The notes under the pieces: model-generated
Database searches by the model: none
The model's input: only the letters and a program-made list of their open reading frames with translations
What the model was told of the DNA's origin: nothing
Source of the DNA: Cymbomonas tetramitiformis
Taxonomy: Eukaryota; Chlorophyta; Pyramimonadophyceae; Pyramimonadales; Pyramimonadaceae
Direction of reading: 5' to 3'
DNA length: 64,000 nucleotides
Assembly (NCBI GenBank): GCA_001247695.2
Contig: LGRX02035200.1
Span: forward strand, 1 to 64,000
Part shown: positions 11,216 through 20,900 of the stretch, in pieces
Layout of the letters: the number at the start of each line of letters is the position of its first letter
Position numbering within the stretch: the stretch's first letter is position 1
Program-made: the position numbers and the translations under genes

Positions 11216-11283
11216 TGGAGTGAGTTGGATTTGAACCAACTATATCGAGTGCAAAGGACTCGCGGGAATTTCCCGTTCACTCC
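11216..11283 (-). tRNA. tRNA-like cloverleaf, anticodon UUU (Lys) if real
   Basis: On the minus strand all four stems pair perfectly: acceptor GGAGTGA/TCACTCC (7 bp), D stem CGGG/CCCG, anticodon stem CGAGT/ACTCG (5 bp) and T stem GTTGG/CCAAC with loop TTCAAAT. GGTTCAAATCC is a good B box, and the discriminator would be A. Oddities: only one base joins acceptor and D stem, none joins D and anticodon stems, the D loop is 5 nt without GG, and anticodon-loop position 33 is C in CCTTTGC. No CCA is encoded. It may be an organellar-type or viral-type tRNA, or a tRNA-derived sequence captured by the transposon. Confidence 0.45.
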
Positions 11284-11634
11284 TAGTCAAAGTTTCACGC
11301 ATGCCAAGTATGAGCGCGCGAAGCACACACAAAATAATACACACGCATAACCAAAACATGCACTGCAAACCAGTGCCATATTGCAACCTGTGAGAATTAA
11401 AAATATCACAGCACGCAACTCACTGGTGAGGCTGCTGCAACACTGCTGACGGCGAACTGTGAAGAGTGCAATAACGTGAGTTTGAACTTGACCGTTCAGA
11501 AAATTCGAAGTGCTCAAAAACTTTCCCTGCCGTTCAGAAGTCACATCGGATCGACTCGTCATCGTCATGCGAGCACGATCGACGATGACGACGATGATGA
11601 CGATGCGATGCGATGCGATGTCTCAGACTCTCAG

Positions 11635-11835
11635 GCCCGTCCTTAAATCTGGTTTGGAGATTACGGCCGTCGCGTCGCGTCGCGTCGCGTCGCGTAATAA
11701 CATCTCCGCGACGCGACGCTCTTGCGTAACTTTTGCGTAGCGCTTTACAGTTTTCCAACCAATCAAATCGCTGTGATCAAAAGTTACGCGACGCGACGAA
11801 TTTTCATTTTACCCAAACCAGATTTAAGGACGGGA
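11635..11835. mobile_element. MITE, 201 bp, with 22-bp TIR and probable TSD CTCAG
   Basis: The ends CCCGTCCTTAAATCTGG (from 11636) and its reverse complement (to 11834) form a perfect 22-bp inverted repeat; CTCAG flanks both sides (11630-11634, 11836-11840). The core is rich in GCGTC repeats. No coding capacity. Confidence 0.8.
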
Positions 11836-11896
11836 CTCAGTGACATTGCATAGGAAATAATCAGTAAAGACTACGATCATCGAAATCAATCCATTA

Positions 11897-12436
11897 GAGA
11901 GGTTCCGCAAAGTGGACAGAGAGTTAAGCGCGGAGAGTTAAGGGCATATCGTGTCATAGATTCCGTCGAACGCGATGGTCATGCGTCATAACTCGTTCAT
12001 ACTTCTTAACTCTTAACTCTCCGCGATTTCTTAACTCTCTGTCCCCACTGTTAAGCTTCTCTTAACTCTCCGCCCGATGAACGACGAAGAGCTAAGGTAG
12101 ACGTCCTAATCGGAAACTGGCTGGATGTAATCGATCTGGAATATTCTAGAATTCCGTTTGATCCTGCGTTCCCGCGTGGCCCGACGAACTGTTTCTCCAA
12201 GAAAACAAGGAAGCGTCAATTAAAAATTGACGTTCATGGTTCAACGAGCACCGAAATCGAGAATCACAAATTCGTCGTTCGTCGTTTGTCGTTTGTCGTT
12301 CATCGTTCATGACTGCGGAAGCGATTTTGCCAAATCGTGAAATGAGCAGAGAGTTAAGCGCGGAGAGCTACGCGCGATGACTGTCATCATCGATAACTCT
12401 CCGCGCTTAACTCTCCACAGCCTTGCGGAACCTCTC
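11897..12436. mobile_element. TIR element of about 540 bp, TA or ATT target duplication
   Basis: GAGAGGTTCCGCAA at the left and its reverse complement at the right, followed inward on both sides by GAGAGTTAAGCGCGGAGAGTTA-like sequence, give an imperfect TIR of about 45 bp. TA dinucleotides flank it (11895-11896, 12437-12438), and ATT could also be the duplication. Internal GAGAGTTAAG motifs recur in both orientations. It may be mariner/Stowaway-like or a small CACTA derivative. No coding. Confidence 0.65.
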
Positions 12437-12447
12437 TATTGTAATGG

Positions 12448-12500
12448 TGTAGTGGTTGAGCGATGCTCTCCCACCCTTGAGGTGATGGGTTTGAGTCCCA
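12448..12500 (+). other. tRNA-derived (pol III A/B box) sequence
   Basis: TGGTGTAGTGGTTGAGC fits an A box and GGTTTGAGTCC a B box, spaced as in a tRNA. No acceptor stem pairs, so it is more likely a SINE head or tRNA relic than a working tRNA. Confidence 0.35.
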
Positions 12501-12667
12501 GTGAAGGGTTTTTCCAGACCATATTTTGGGCCATTTCGGGGGGACTTCTTGAGTATTTTGGGGGTACTTCTTGAGTTACGAATTCGGCCGTTCGATTCAC
12601 GAACGAGGGGTGCAGATTCTCCTAAAAATTAAAATTCCAAAATTGTTTCCCCGAAAATCGTTCAATC

Positions 12668-12911
12668 TGTTCAATACTACTGCAATACGTGAGGGCTCAC
12701 TGCAATACGTTACCGCTTGCAGGCGTATTGAAATGGCGTATTGGAGATGGGTCGAAAAAGTGCCAAGTCAGTTTTGCGAAGATCCGTCTGACGTGGCACT
12801 GGCAAAGCTGACATCAGCAGTTTTCAATACATCTCCAATACGCCATTTCAATACGCCTGCAAGCGGTAACGTATTGCAGTGAGCCCTCACGTATTGAAGT
12901 AGTATTGAACA
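12668..12911. mobile_element. Foldback MITE with 82-bp inverted repeats
   Basis: 12668-12749 and 12831-12911 are near-perfect inverted copies (outer end TGTTCAATACTACTG) around an 80-bp centre. The arms contain the ACGTGAGGGCTCA motif also found in the transposon's subterminal arrays. The flanks share AGATTCTCCT. No coding. Confidence 0.8.
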
Positions 12912-13000
12912 GATTCTCCTCTAAAAAGTTTTTTAAATTTTTGTAAAGGTCAATATGCGTGCAACCGCGTGCAACCGCCTGCAGAGCTCAAGGCAGGGAT

Positions 13001-13080
13001 CACTTCAATACGTGAGGGCTCACTTCAATACGTGAGGGCTCACTTCAATACGTGAGGGCTCACTTCAATACGTGAGGGCT
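13001..13080. repeat. Four tandem copies of a 20-bp subterminal-type motif
   Basis: CACTTCAATACGTGAGGGCT repeats four times without change. It is bracketed by the short inverted pair AAGGCAGGG/CCCTGCCTT. The same motif in either orientation also occurs near 9744, 12686, 12880 and 13137. Confidence 0.9.
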
Positions 13081-13400
13081 CAAGACCTTGAGCCCTGCCT
13101 TTAGCCCCCCCTTTCAGTATGCTGCGGAAGTGTTGAAGTGAGCCCTAAAAAAGTTGAAAAAACATGTTCTTCAATTCTGGTGAGACTTGTTATATGGACT
13201 CAGGAGCTATATTTTGCGACATAGCTTGTGTGCGTTTTTTGTGGGGGGGGTCCGAAAACCTACTTTTGGGTTATTGCTTTACTTGAAAGTTCCTTCAGCA
13301 TATCGTCAATATGTCCGCAATATATGTCCAACATATTACAGCATAGTTGCAGTACATTTTCGAAGGGTGATGGGCGTGGTAAAGGGGACTTCAATGCAGT

Positions 13401-16400
13401 ATGGTCCGAGGAGATCAAATTGTTCATGGTGAAAAGCGACCTCGCCATGAACGATCCCCTCAATCATCATCACCAAGTGATGCGGAGCGACATCGAACCG
13501 GCTTGCCTTCGGCTAGAGCCGCCGCCCTCGTCCAAGGGAAGGCGGCCCCCCCCGTACAACAATCTTCGTTAGCCAAGCGCGCGATGAGAAATCCCGCGCA
13601 AGGCGGGTGCTTAGCCGATCGAGAGCCGATCAAACCTTCCAATGCTCAGGAGGGTACATCGCTCAAACCCCCTCCCAATATCAAGCTCATATTCCCGGAA
13701 GATTGGAGTACCGCGGAAGGCTTCCGCGACCCGGAGTATGAAACGATTACGAAGAAGGAACGCCTTTCGGCGTGGATTGCGCCTCCACATCTTCCAATAT
13801 CTACGAGGGAACTGGAGTTGTCCGCGAGGTAGCACCCTTTCACTTTCTTCTCGACGTCGAGGTTGTGTCTTTCTTGCTTCACAGGACTCTTTGCTACATG
13901 TATGCAACATGGTTACCATATGTTGCATACATATTGAGATTATATTGTAGGGATCCTGGAACACATTGCAGGAAAGTCGATGCGCACTATGTGGAAGTGG
14001 ACACGGTATGGCATCATAAGTGGCTGCCAACGCGACTGCTGCTCCCGCACGATTTCTCCAGATTGGCGCACGATTTATCTCCAGACAATACCGCGTGGCC
14101 GACTTGGTTACCACCTTCCGACATCTTGGAGCTAGAACCGGCAACGGTAACCTTTAAGGGGAAATCGTTTCGACTTGTTCCACCGGTGCCTAATTGCTTG
14201 CAACGGATTGTCGAAAGGATTCGTGGCATGCAAGAGGCAAGGTAAGGGACTCTCGTGGGGCATGATTTCCCTCCCACCATTCATCACGTGGCTCGCTGCA
14301 ATAGTGCTGCAGTACGCTATCGTGATGGTTGCAGCATGTTGATGGGATGTTGAAAACATGTTGGGAGGATATTGTGCAGAGATGCGGGCGAGGCGCCCCC
14401 CGAGGCGCACGAGGCCCAAAGCAAGGAGTCCCCCCCGCCGCCCAATGCTGAGGCACCCACGAGCCCTCCACTAGCCGGCGGGAGTGCAAGGTAAGGGACT
14501 CTCGTGGGGCATGGTTTCCCTCCCACCATTCCTCACGTGGCTCGCTGCAATAGTGCTGCAGCACGCTATCGTGATGGTTGCAGCATGTTGATGGGATGTT
14601 CAACACATGTTGGGACGATATTGTGCAGAGATGCGGGCGAGGCGCCCCCCGAGGCGCACGAGGCCCAAAGCAAGGAGTCCCCCCCGCCGCCCAATGCTGA
14701 GGCACCCACGAGCCCTCCACTAGCCGGCGGGAGTGCAAGGTAAGGGATTGTTTGCAGCATGTTTGCAACATGCATCAACATGCCTGCAACATACCACATA
14801 TATGTTGTATTACTTGTGCACGTGCCATGCAGGGCCGCCGGAGAACTACACGCATGAGTTTGTCAAGCGAATGGGCGAAATACACGAGGCACTTTCCAAA
14901 TCAGGTTGGTCGAAAGCGGACATGGCGGAACGTTTCTCGGCCACCGGATTCAAGTTGCCCGCCGCATTCGCAAGGTTGTCGTACTTTAACTTGGCGTTGG
15001 ATTGGCTCTATGATCCTATGCACGAAATCATGAACTTGGGAAACAGGCTTGCAACAACGCTGCTTGGGCTGGATTTCAACGAGGCCGCGCGCAAATTTGC
15101 CGAGGAGGAGGGCCTGCACCCAGAATGGGGGCAAACGGAGTGGGTGCAGAATTCGAAAGGTGAGTTTTGTATTAGTGCAACATTTCTGTAATTGTGTTCA
15201 ATATGTCATACATGTGTTGACGGTATACGGCAACACGGACAGGGGAACCGCATGAGGTGTACAAAATGACAAACGGTCCATGGGGGATCCCGCCGCGTCC
15301 GAAGGCTTCGACCACCTTACGTTCTCGGGAAACAACACTCGCCTTCTTGAAGGAGTTGCGGGGAGTCACCCGGTGGGGCGATGGGCATACGCATTTGTTG
15401 CGCACCTCAACCGCCTCCAACGGCGCAAAATACGCAAAGCACCTCAAGGCGCATGCGGCTTTGAAGGCTTTCGAGTCCAAGTTGTTGGCGGTATTGTCCT
15501 CTTGGCCTCGCGATGATGGTGAAGTCGACAATGCGCTGCAGGACATTGTGTCCAAACTGACTATCATCATACGGGAATGCACTGCGCATTCCATAGAACC
15601 TCGGGTACGTATTCAATGTTGGTGTGATATGAGTTCCACATGTCACAGGTATGTTGAATATATGTTACAAACGTATTGATTCGTACGTGCAGGATATGGA
15701 GTATTTGAGAGAGCAGACCAGACTTTTCTTTGAGGACTTGGAAGCGAATGGTCCTCCACAGTGGCTTGCAATCAACACCCATAAAATCTGGCACTGGGCC
15801 GATCTGCTCCTGCGATTCGGACCTGTGCGTGAATGGTGGATGTATGCCTTCGAGTCCATGAATGGCAAGCTAGCTAGGTGGGTGAAGAACAATGCGTTCC
15901 CCGTGGCAAGCATCATGAACGGCTATCTAAGGTTGAAAACCTTGCGCTCCCTACGAGGCATCCTGACCATGCTTTTGAACCGAGAAAGAGCTACTGCCGG
16001 CCGTGTCCCGCGGGCTTTGATGGCGGGCCCCGCTCCCGGCATCGTGGTCACTACCTTCGGTGAGAAGGGCAAGCCATTGGAGCTAACGTCCTTGGAGATT
16101 GACCAACTGACCCGCTGGATGCGAGCGAGTATTCCCGCTTACCGAAATAAAGCTTTTTCAACAACATGCTGAGTACGACCTGTTCCGGCGGAGGTGCAAC
16201 CTGCAAGCTCGCACGCATGTACTATCTGTAGTATACCTGCAACATATTGTCAACTTGTTTCTGTATGTTTATCATATATTGTAAGTATACTAAGAATATG
16301 TTGTCATCACAGGGAGAATGCCGCGCGCTCTAAACAAGCACTGCGGTACCGACAAGAGGTGGGTGTTGTGCCCGCGATCGCGTTCGGTCCATTGGAGGAC

Positions 16401-17245
16401 CCTGAAGGATGGCTTGGTCGTCAATACACGGCTTACGAGAAGTCGCTCATGATGGGTCCCGAACCCATGTGTTCCAAGTACAACAAGGTGAACATCGGCG
16501 GTGTCTTCTATCGCACTAGAGACGGGGACAAAGGGAAAGTGACAACCCAGTGTTTCGTCCGCGCATCCTTCCCCAAGAATGATGCCGATGCCGATGACGA
16601 GTGGGAGGACAGGTACGACCTCAACCACCAGTTTGCATGCTTCTTTGCCTTTTCGTATATCTCTGCAACATATATGCAATACGTCCCCAACATATTGAGG
16701 GTATGTTGTACGTATATTACAAAAACATTGAACATTTCGTGCGCAGGTATGGTATCATCAACGCCATTCTGCGGGTTAGCATTGGCGGTGTGCTCTACAC
16801 TTTTTTAAAGTGTGATTGGCTACCCGTGCCCACGGAAGCTCAGATCGCAAGCTTCAAGCTGAAGAACTCCATCCTCGGCGTGGACAAGGTGTCCAAGGCT
16901 TACTACACCTTCAACCCATGGGACACCTCCAAGTACACTATGGACAACCGAGAGCCCTACCTACTGGCCAATCAAGTCCAAGCGCAAGTAGTGATAGTCA
17001 AACACCCCTGCATGGATTCAGCGGTGATACTTGATACGAGCGACCGCAATATGGAGAAACTTGCACTCGTTGATAGGCCCGTAGGTAGTGATGGTCACTT
17101 TGACACATGCGGGAAGTGTAGAGTCGGTGGCGAGCTCCTTCTGTGTGAGAGGGCAGGCTGCAAAGAGGCTATGCACGTGCGATGCGCAGGGCTCACCGAC
17201 ATCCCCACTGGAATGTGGTACTGCAGAAAGTGTGATGACGCATAG
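13401..17245 (+). CDS. EnSpm/CACTA transposase (TNPD-like) with C-terminal PHD finger, nine exons
   Basis: Start ATG 13401. Exons by GT-AG borders: to 13828; 13972 (or 13951)-14241; 14380-14490; 14629-14739; 14833-15159; 15243-15604; 15693 to about 16190; 16313-16612; 16747-17245. Most junctions keep frame. Exon 5 carries LDWLYDPMHEIMNLGN, like the TNP2 Asp-x-Met-His block. Exon 7 carries the DUF4218-like region (THKIWHWADLLLRFGPVREW, then WMYAFES). Exon 9 carries a DUF4216-like region (FLKCDW, REPYLLANQ) and then a complete C4HC3 PHD finger (17108 to about 17236). Two faults: the exon 4 to 5 junction is out of phase, and exon 7 needs a one-base shift near 16142. The N-terminal half of Transposase_21 is not seen; instead there is a Pro-rich region encoded by duplicated exons. 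Probably defective, or with missed exons. Confidence 0.7.
14242..14739 (+). repeat. Tandem duplication of an intron plus a 111-bp exon in the transposase gene
   Basis: Units 14242-14490 and 14491-14739 (249 bp each) contain a 138-bp intron and a 111-bp exon. The exons are identical; the introns differ at about six positions. The exon is 37 codons, phase 2 at both ends, encoding DAGEAPPEAHEAQSKE then a Pro-rich stretch, so the copy number can change without shifting frame. Confidence 0.9.
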
Positions 17246-17949
17246 TAGTGCCTCTGTACACATTTGATATACCTGTAATATACCAGATACGTATTGCGGA
17301 CATATTGTAAGTATTATGCAATATGTGAGCAGCAGGGGGGTCTTACCCCTTTACCCCATGCAGTCATGTGTTGCATAATTCACTCTGATTGTAGACATAT
17401 TGCACATGTACTAAAGATATTCTGCATGAGGGAATGTTTCAATATGTGTTCAACACATATATTGCAAACGTGTTGAATGATTCATCTGATTGTAGACATA
17501 TTGCACATGTATTGAACGATTCCTTATGCGTGAATGTTTCAACATGTGTTCAACACATGTTCAATACGTGTGTTGCAGGCGGTTGCAGACATATTGAACA
17601 CCCCTCCAATCGTTTTGCCTTATTTCAATACATCGGGGCCCCAATTCAAAAAGCCCCCCAGAACCGACTTCTGCGATACGCGTCCAAATGCCGTGAAAAC
17701 TTGTCCCCATAACGCTAGACCCTTCCTTAGATGATACCAAGTGCTAGTGGGTGAGTCTGGCACCATTTGGGTGCCCATGCTAGCATACTCATTTTCGCTG
17801 TGTCCAGGCTGATCGCGGTTCAATAGTTTGGCCAATATGTTACACGTGTATTGGAATATCCAGATATTAGCATACCGTCTTCAATATGCCTCCAATATGC
17901 CTCCAATACGTGTTCAACACGTGTATTGAACCCGTCTAGAAACGTAGGG
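17246..17949. repeat. Right subterminal region and TIR of the CACTA element
   Basis: Rich in CATATTGCACATGTA and TTCAACATGTGTTC motifs, some in tandem (about 17395-17530), ending in the inverted terminal repeat from about 17885. No coding except for short chance frames. Confidence 0.8.
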
Positions 17950-17952
17950 GTA

Positions 17953-20900
17953 CTCTATCACCAGTTCTGGCACTGATGGCATTGTCTGTGACTCCGGTGC
18001 AACCGGCAACATCACCGGGTCCAGACACAGGATCACTGACCTTGATACCAGCAGGACCATATCCTTCAGTACAGTCATGACTGGACCCGCCTCACGGACT
18101 GATGGCACGGGCACACTGAGATTGATCGGCAGAGACATACTGACTGGTGACATTGATGAGTACTGCATTCCTGGCTGCCATTTCAAACACGGCGCCAAAA
18201 CTCTCCTGTCAACCCGAGTTATGCTCCGGGAGGGTTTCTCATCACCTGACTTCATCAGTATGACATATACCCATCTTGACTCTGGTCGGACATACTCTAT
18301 CATTGATGATGGCACAGACTACCTTTGGGCAGAGCCAGAGTCAGCAGATGTCAGCTTTCAGGCCTTTCAGGGCAATAAGAAGAAACACAAATCAGGGGAC
18401 CCATCCGACTGGATGTGGGCCAACAGTCAGTACAGTGCCTGGGCTACTACTCATGGGTCTCCTACGGCTACGGCCGAGCTGGGGGAACCAGCCTTTGATG
18501 TCTCCATGTTCGGCGACTCTCTCCCAGTCGGAGAGGGTAATAACCACCCTGCTCTGCAGCACTATCACAGTCAGAACAGTATATTCTCCGTCCAGTTGAC
18601 TGGTTATTACTTCTATGCTAATCCGCCATTCTCTATATCTATTCTGGACCGCATTTTCACTAAAGGCAATGCTGATTTTCCTCTGGACCCTCATAATACT
18701 GTATATTTCTGGATAGTTCCCTATATGCCATCCCACCGGATCTGGCATAAGACCTGTACTATGGAGGTATTACATATCTGGCCCACTGGTACTACAGGGT
18801 TATTCAGCTATCTTGGGAAACACACATACACCTCTACACACCCTCTCACCCCAGCTGGTTCTGACGGTGGACCTGGTCGGGTCTTCATCGATGGCACACC
18901 CTTTCCCATCTGCATCCTCTACCGAGACCGCCACACCCCGATCAGGGTCAGTCCTCCTGTTGAGCTGCATGATGCTCTCGGGCATGCTTCGATGACCCGT
19001 ATCCTCCGTCTCTACGATATGCCAGGGGTAGACTTGGGCAGACCACAGTGTTCCAGAGCAGCTCTTGCTTCACTTACCACTTGCTCTCAGTGGTGTGCAG
19101 TCTGTGCTACGACGGGCCTCAAACAGAAACCAGCCCCGAGCAGAGACCGACTCCGTACCAGTCAGCAACAGCCAGCCCGGAAATGGGCCTCAGACATGAC
19201 AGGCCCCATCTCACCCATTGGCTACAATGGGCACAGATACCGTATCCACTTCATTGACATCTCCACCAGATACCTATTTGTGTTCACCGTTGCCTCTAAG
19301 GCAGACTACTACGTATGTCTCCTGAGATTCATTGGCTATACCAGATCCCTCTCCTACGGCATTGATGAGCTATTCTTGTCCACCTCTACAGTCTCAGACT
19401 CCGAGATGGTGCTGAGGACTGATTGTGCACCTGAGATGGCAGATGCCAAATGCCGGGCAGCCTATCAGCAGCATGGCATTATCCACCAGACCTCTTCTCC
19501 CACAGTCCATACGGACAATCCCTATGCGGAGAATGTCACTGGCATCCTGTCCCGTATGATCCGGTCCATCCTTACAGCTTCTGGACTCGACCTCAGCTAC
19601 TGGCCGCTTGCGGCTAAGCACGGTGCCTTGTTGTGGTCCATTACACCACACAAGGAAGTGGTGACTACTCCTATCCACACTATGACAGGTCATCACTTTC
19701 AGTACCGTCGTCTCCGTGCATTTGGTGCACACTGCTATGTGGTTATGGACAGTCAGCAGAGGAACAGCAGACAGCCAGGCATCTCATCAAAACTTCAGAA
19801 CGGATCATGGGCAGGCCGTATGGTTGGTATCTCTATGGGCTCTAATGCCTACAAAATCCTAGATGCCACCGACGGCACAGTACACCTTGTGGGCAAGCCA
19901 CACTGGATACCTACTTATGAGCACCTGGGCAGATCTATGTCAGCATTTCCAGACACTATGGCAGCTGACATACAGGTTGATGCTACCTTTGTCAGGCCAT
20001 CTCCCTTCTCAGAGACACTCGACTGTACCTATGCCAGCATCATCGGGATCAGCTCATACTACTGCACTTCCGACCGACAGTCTTACGGCTGTGTGCTTCT
20101 CTCTGTTCCGTCGAGGGACAATACCTGGACTGACGTGGTACATTATGTCAAGTCCACACCCGACGGTACACACTACAGACACCTGCTGGTGTATGTCGCA
20201 CACTATAGGAAGACCGTCTCGGTCAATGAGCACTATCCGATCTGGACAGTTGTCAGAGCCCGAGAGAGCCGCAGGCGCCCATCATATGGCGCTATCATTA
20301 TCTCCACCGATAGAGGCAGCAGCACACCTTATGGTGTAATATTTGAGCCTACTCCCGAGTCTACCTATGGTTGGCATATGGACCTTCCTGCTACCCTCGT
20401 CAGCTTTCCGTCCACCCATGCCGCCGCCTTCCTTCCCTTCTCCGATGATCCAGCAGAGATGTCCGCCCCGAGTACATTCCACAGCAGTACACCTCAGCTG
20501 ACAGCTTCATCAGATCAGGACCCAGAGAGTTGGTGGTGCACATGTTCAATATTTCTGCACCCCAGCTCAAACCAGTCCATGGTGTCAAGCAGGCACTTTC
20601 CACCCCAGAAGCAGTTCAGTGGCAGGAGGCTATGGATGCCGAAGTGGCTGGTCTGGCCGCCGACAATAAAATGGTCCCGGGGCACCTTCCCTCGGGTACC
20701 AAAGGCCTGACCACTCTCTTTGTGTTTTCCAGACCCTTCAAACCAGACCCCTCAGCACCATCCGGCACACGGCAGATCTTCAAAACCAGACTGTGTGCTA
20801 ATGGTAAGCAGACATACGGCTACCTTCCGTGGGAGACCACCTGTACCACAACTCAGCTTTATGCCTTCAGACTGGCCTTCATCTTCGGCAGCATCTTCAG

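Larger units (their letters stand above)
6015..17949 (+). mobile_element. CACTA/EnSpm-type DNA transposon, 11.9 kb, TSD GTA
   Basis: The ends match as inverted repeats: left CCCTACGTTTCTGGACG (6015 on) and, read from the other end, CCCTACGTTTCTAGACG (17949 leftward), followed by some 50 bp of similar sequence. GTA at 6012-6014 and 17950-17952 is a 3-bp target duplication, as CACTA elements make, and the flanks belong to one copia element. Inside are a spliced transposase gene with EnSpm-type DUF4218/DUF4216 regions, a second gene on the minus strand, and long subterminal arrays of ATATTG/CAATAT motifs. The transposase seems to lack the first half of the DDE domain. It also hosts the LTR element at 6166-9728 and several small elements, so it is probably old and defective. 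Termini are CCC rather than CACTA. Confidence 0.85.

Noticed and set aside
13001..13080. CRISPR-like direct repeats
   Set aside because: The 20-bp units are contiguous with no spacers, in eukaryotic transposon DNA.
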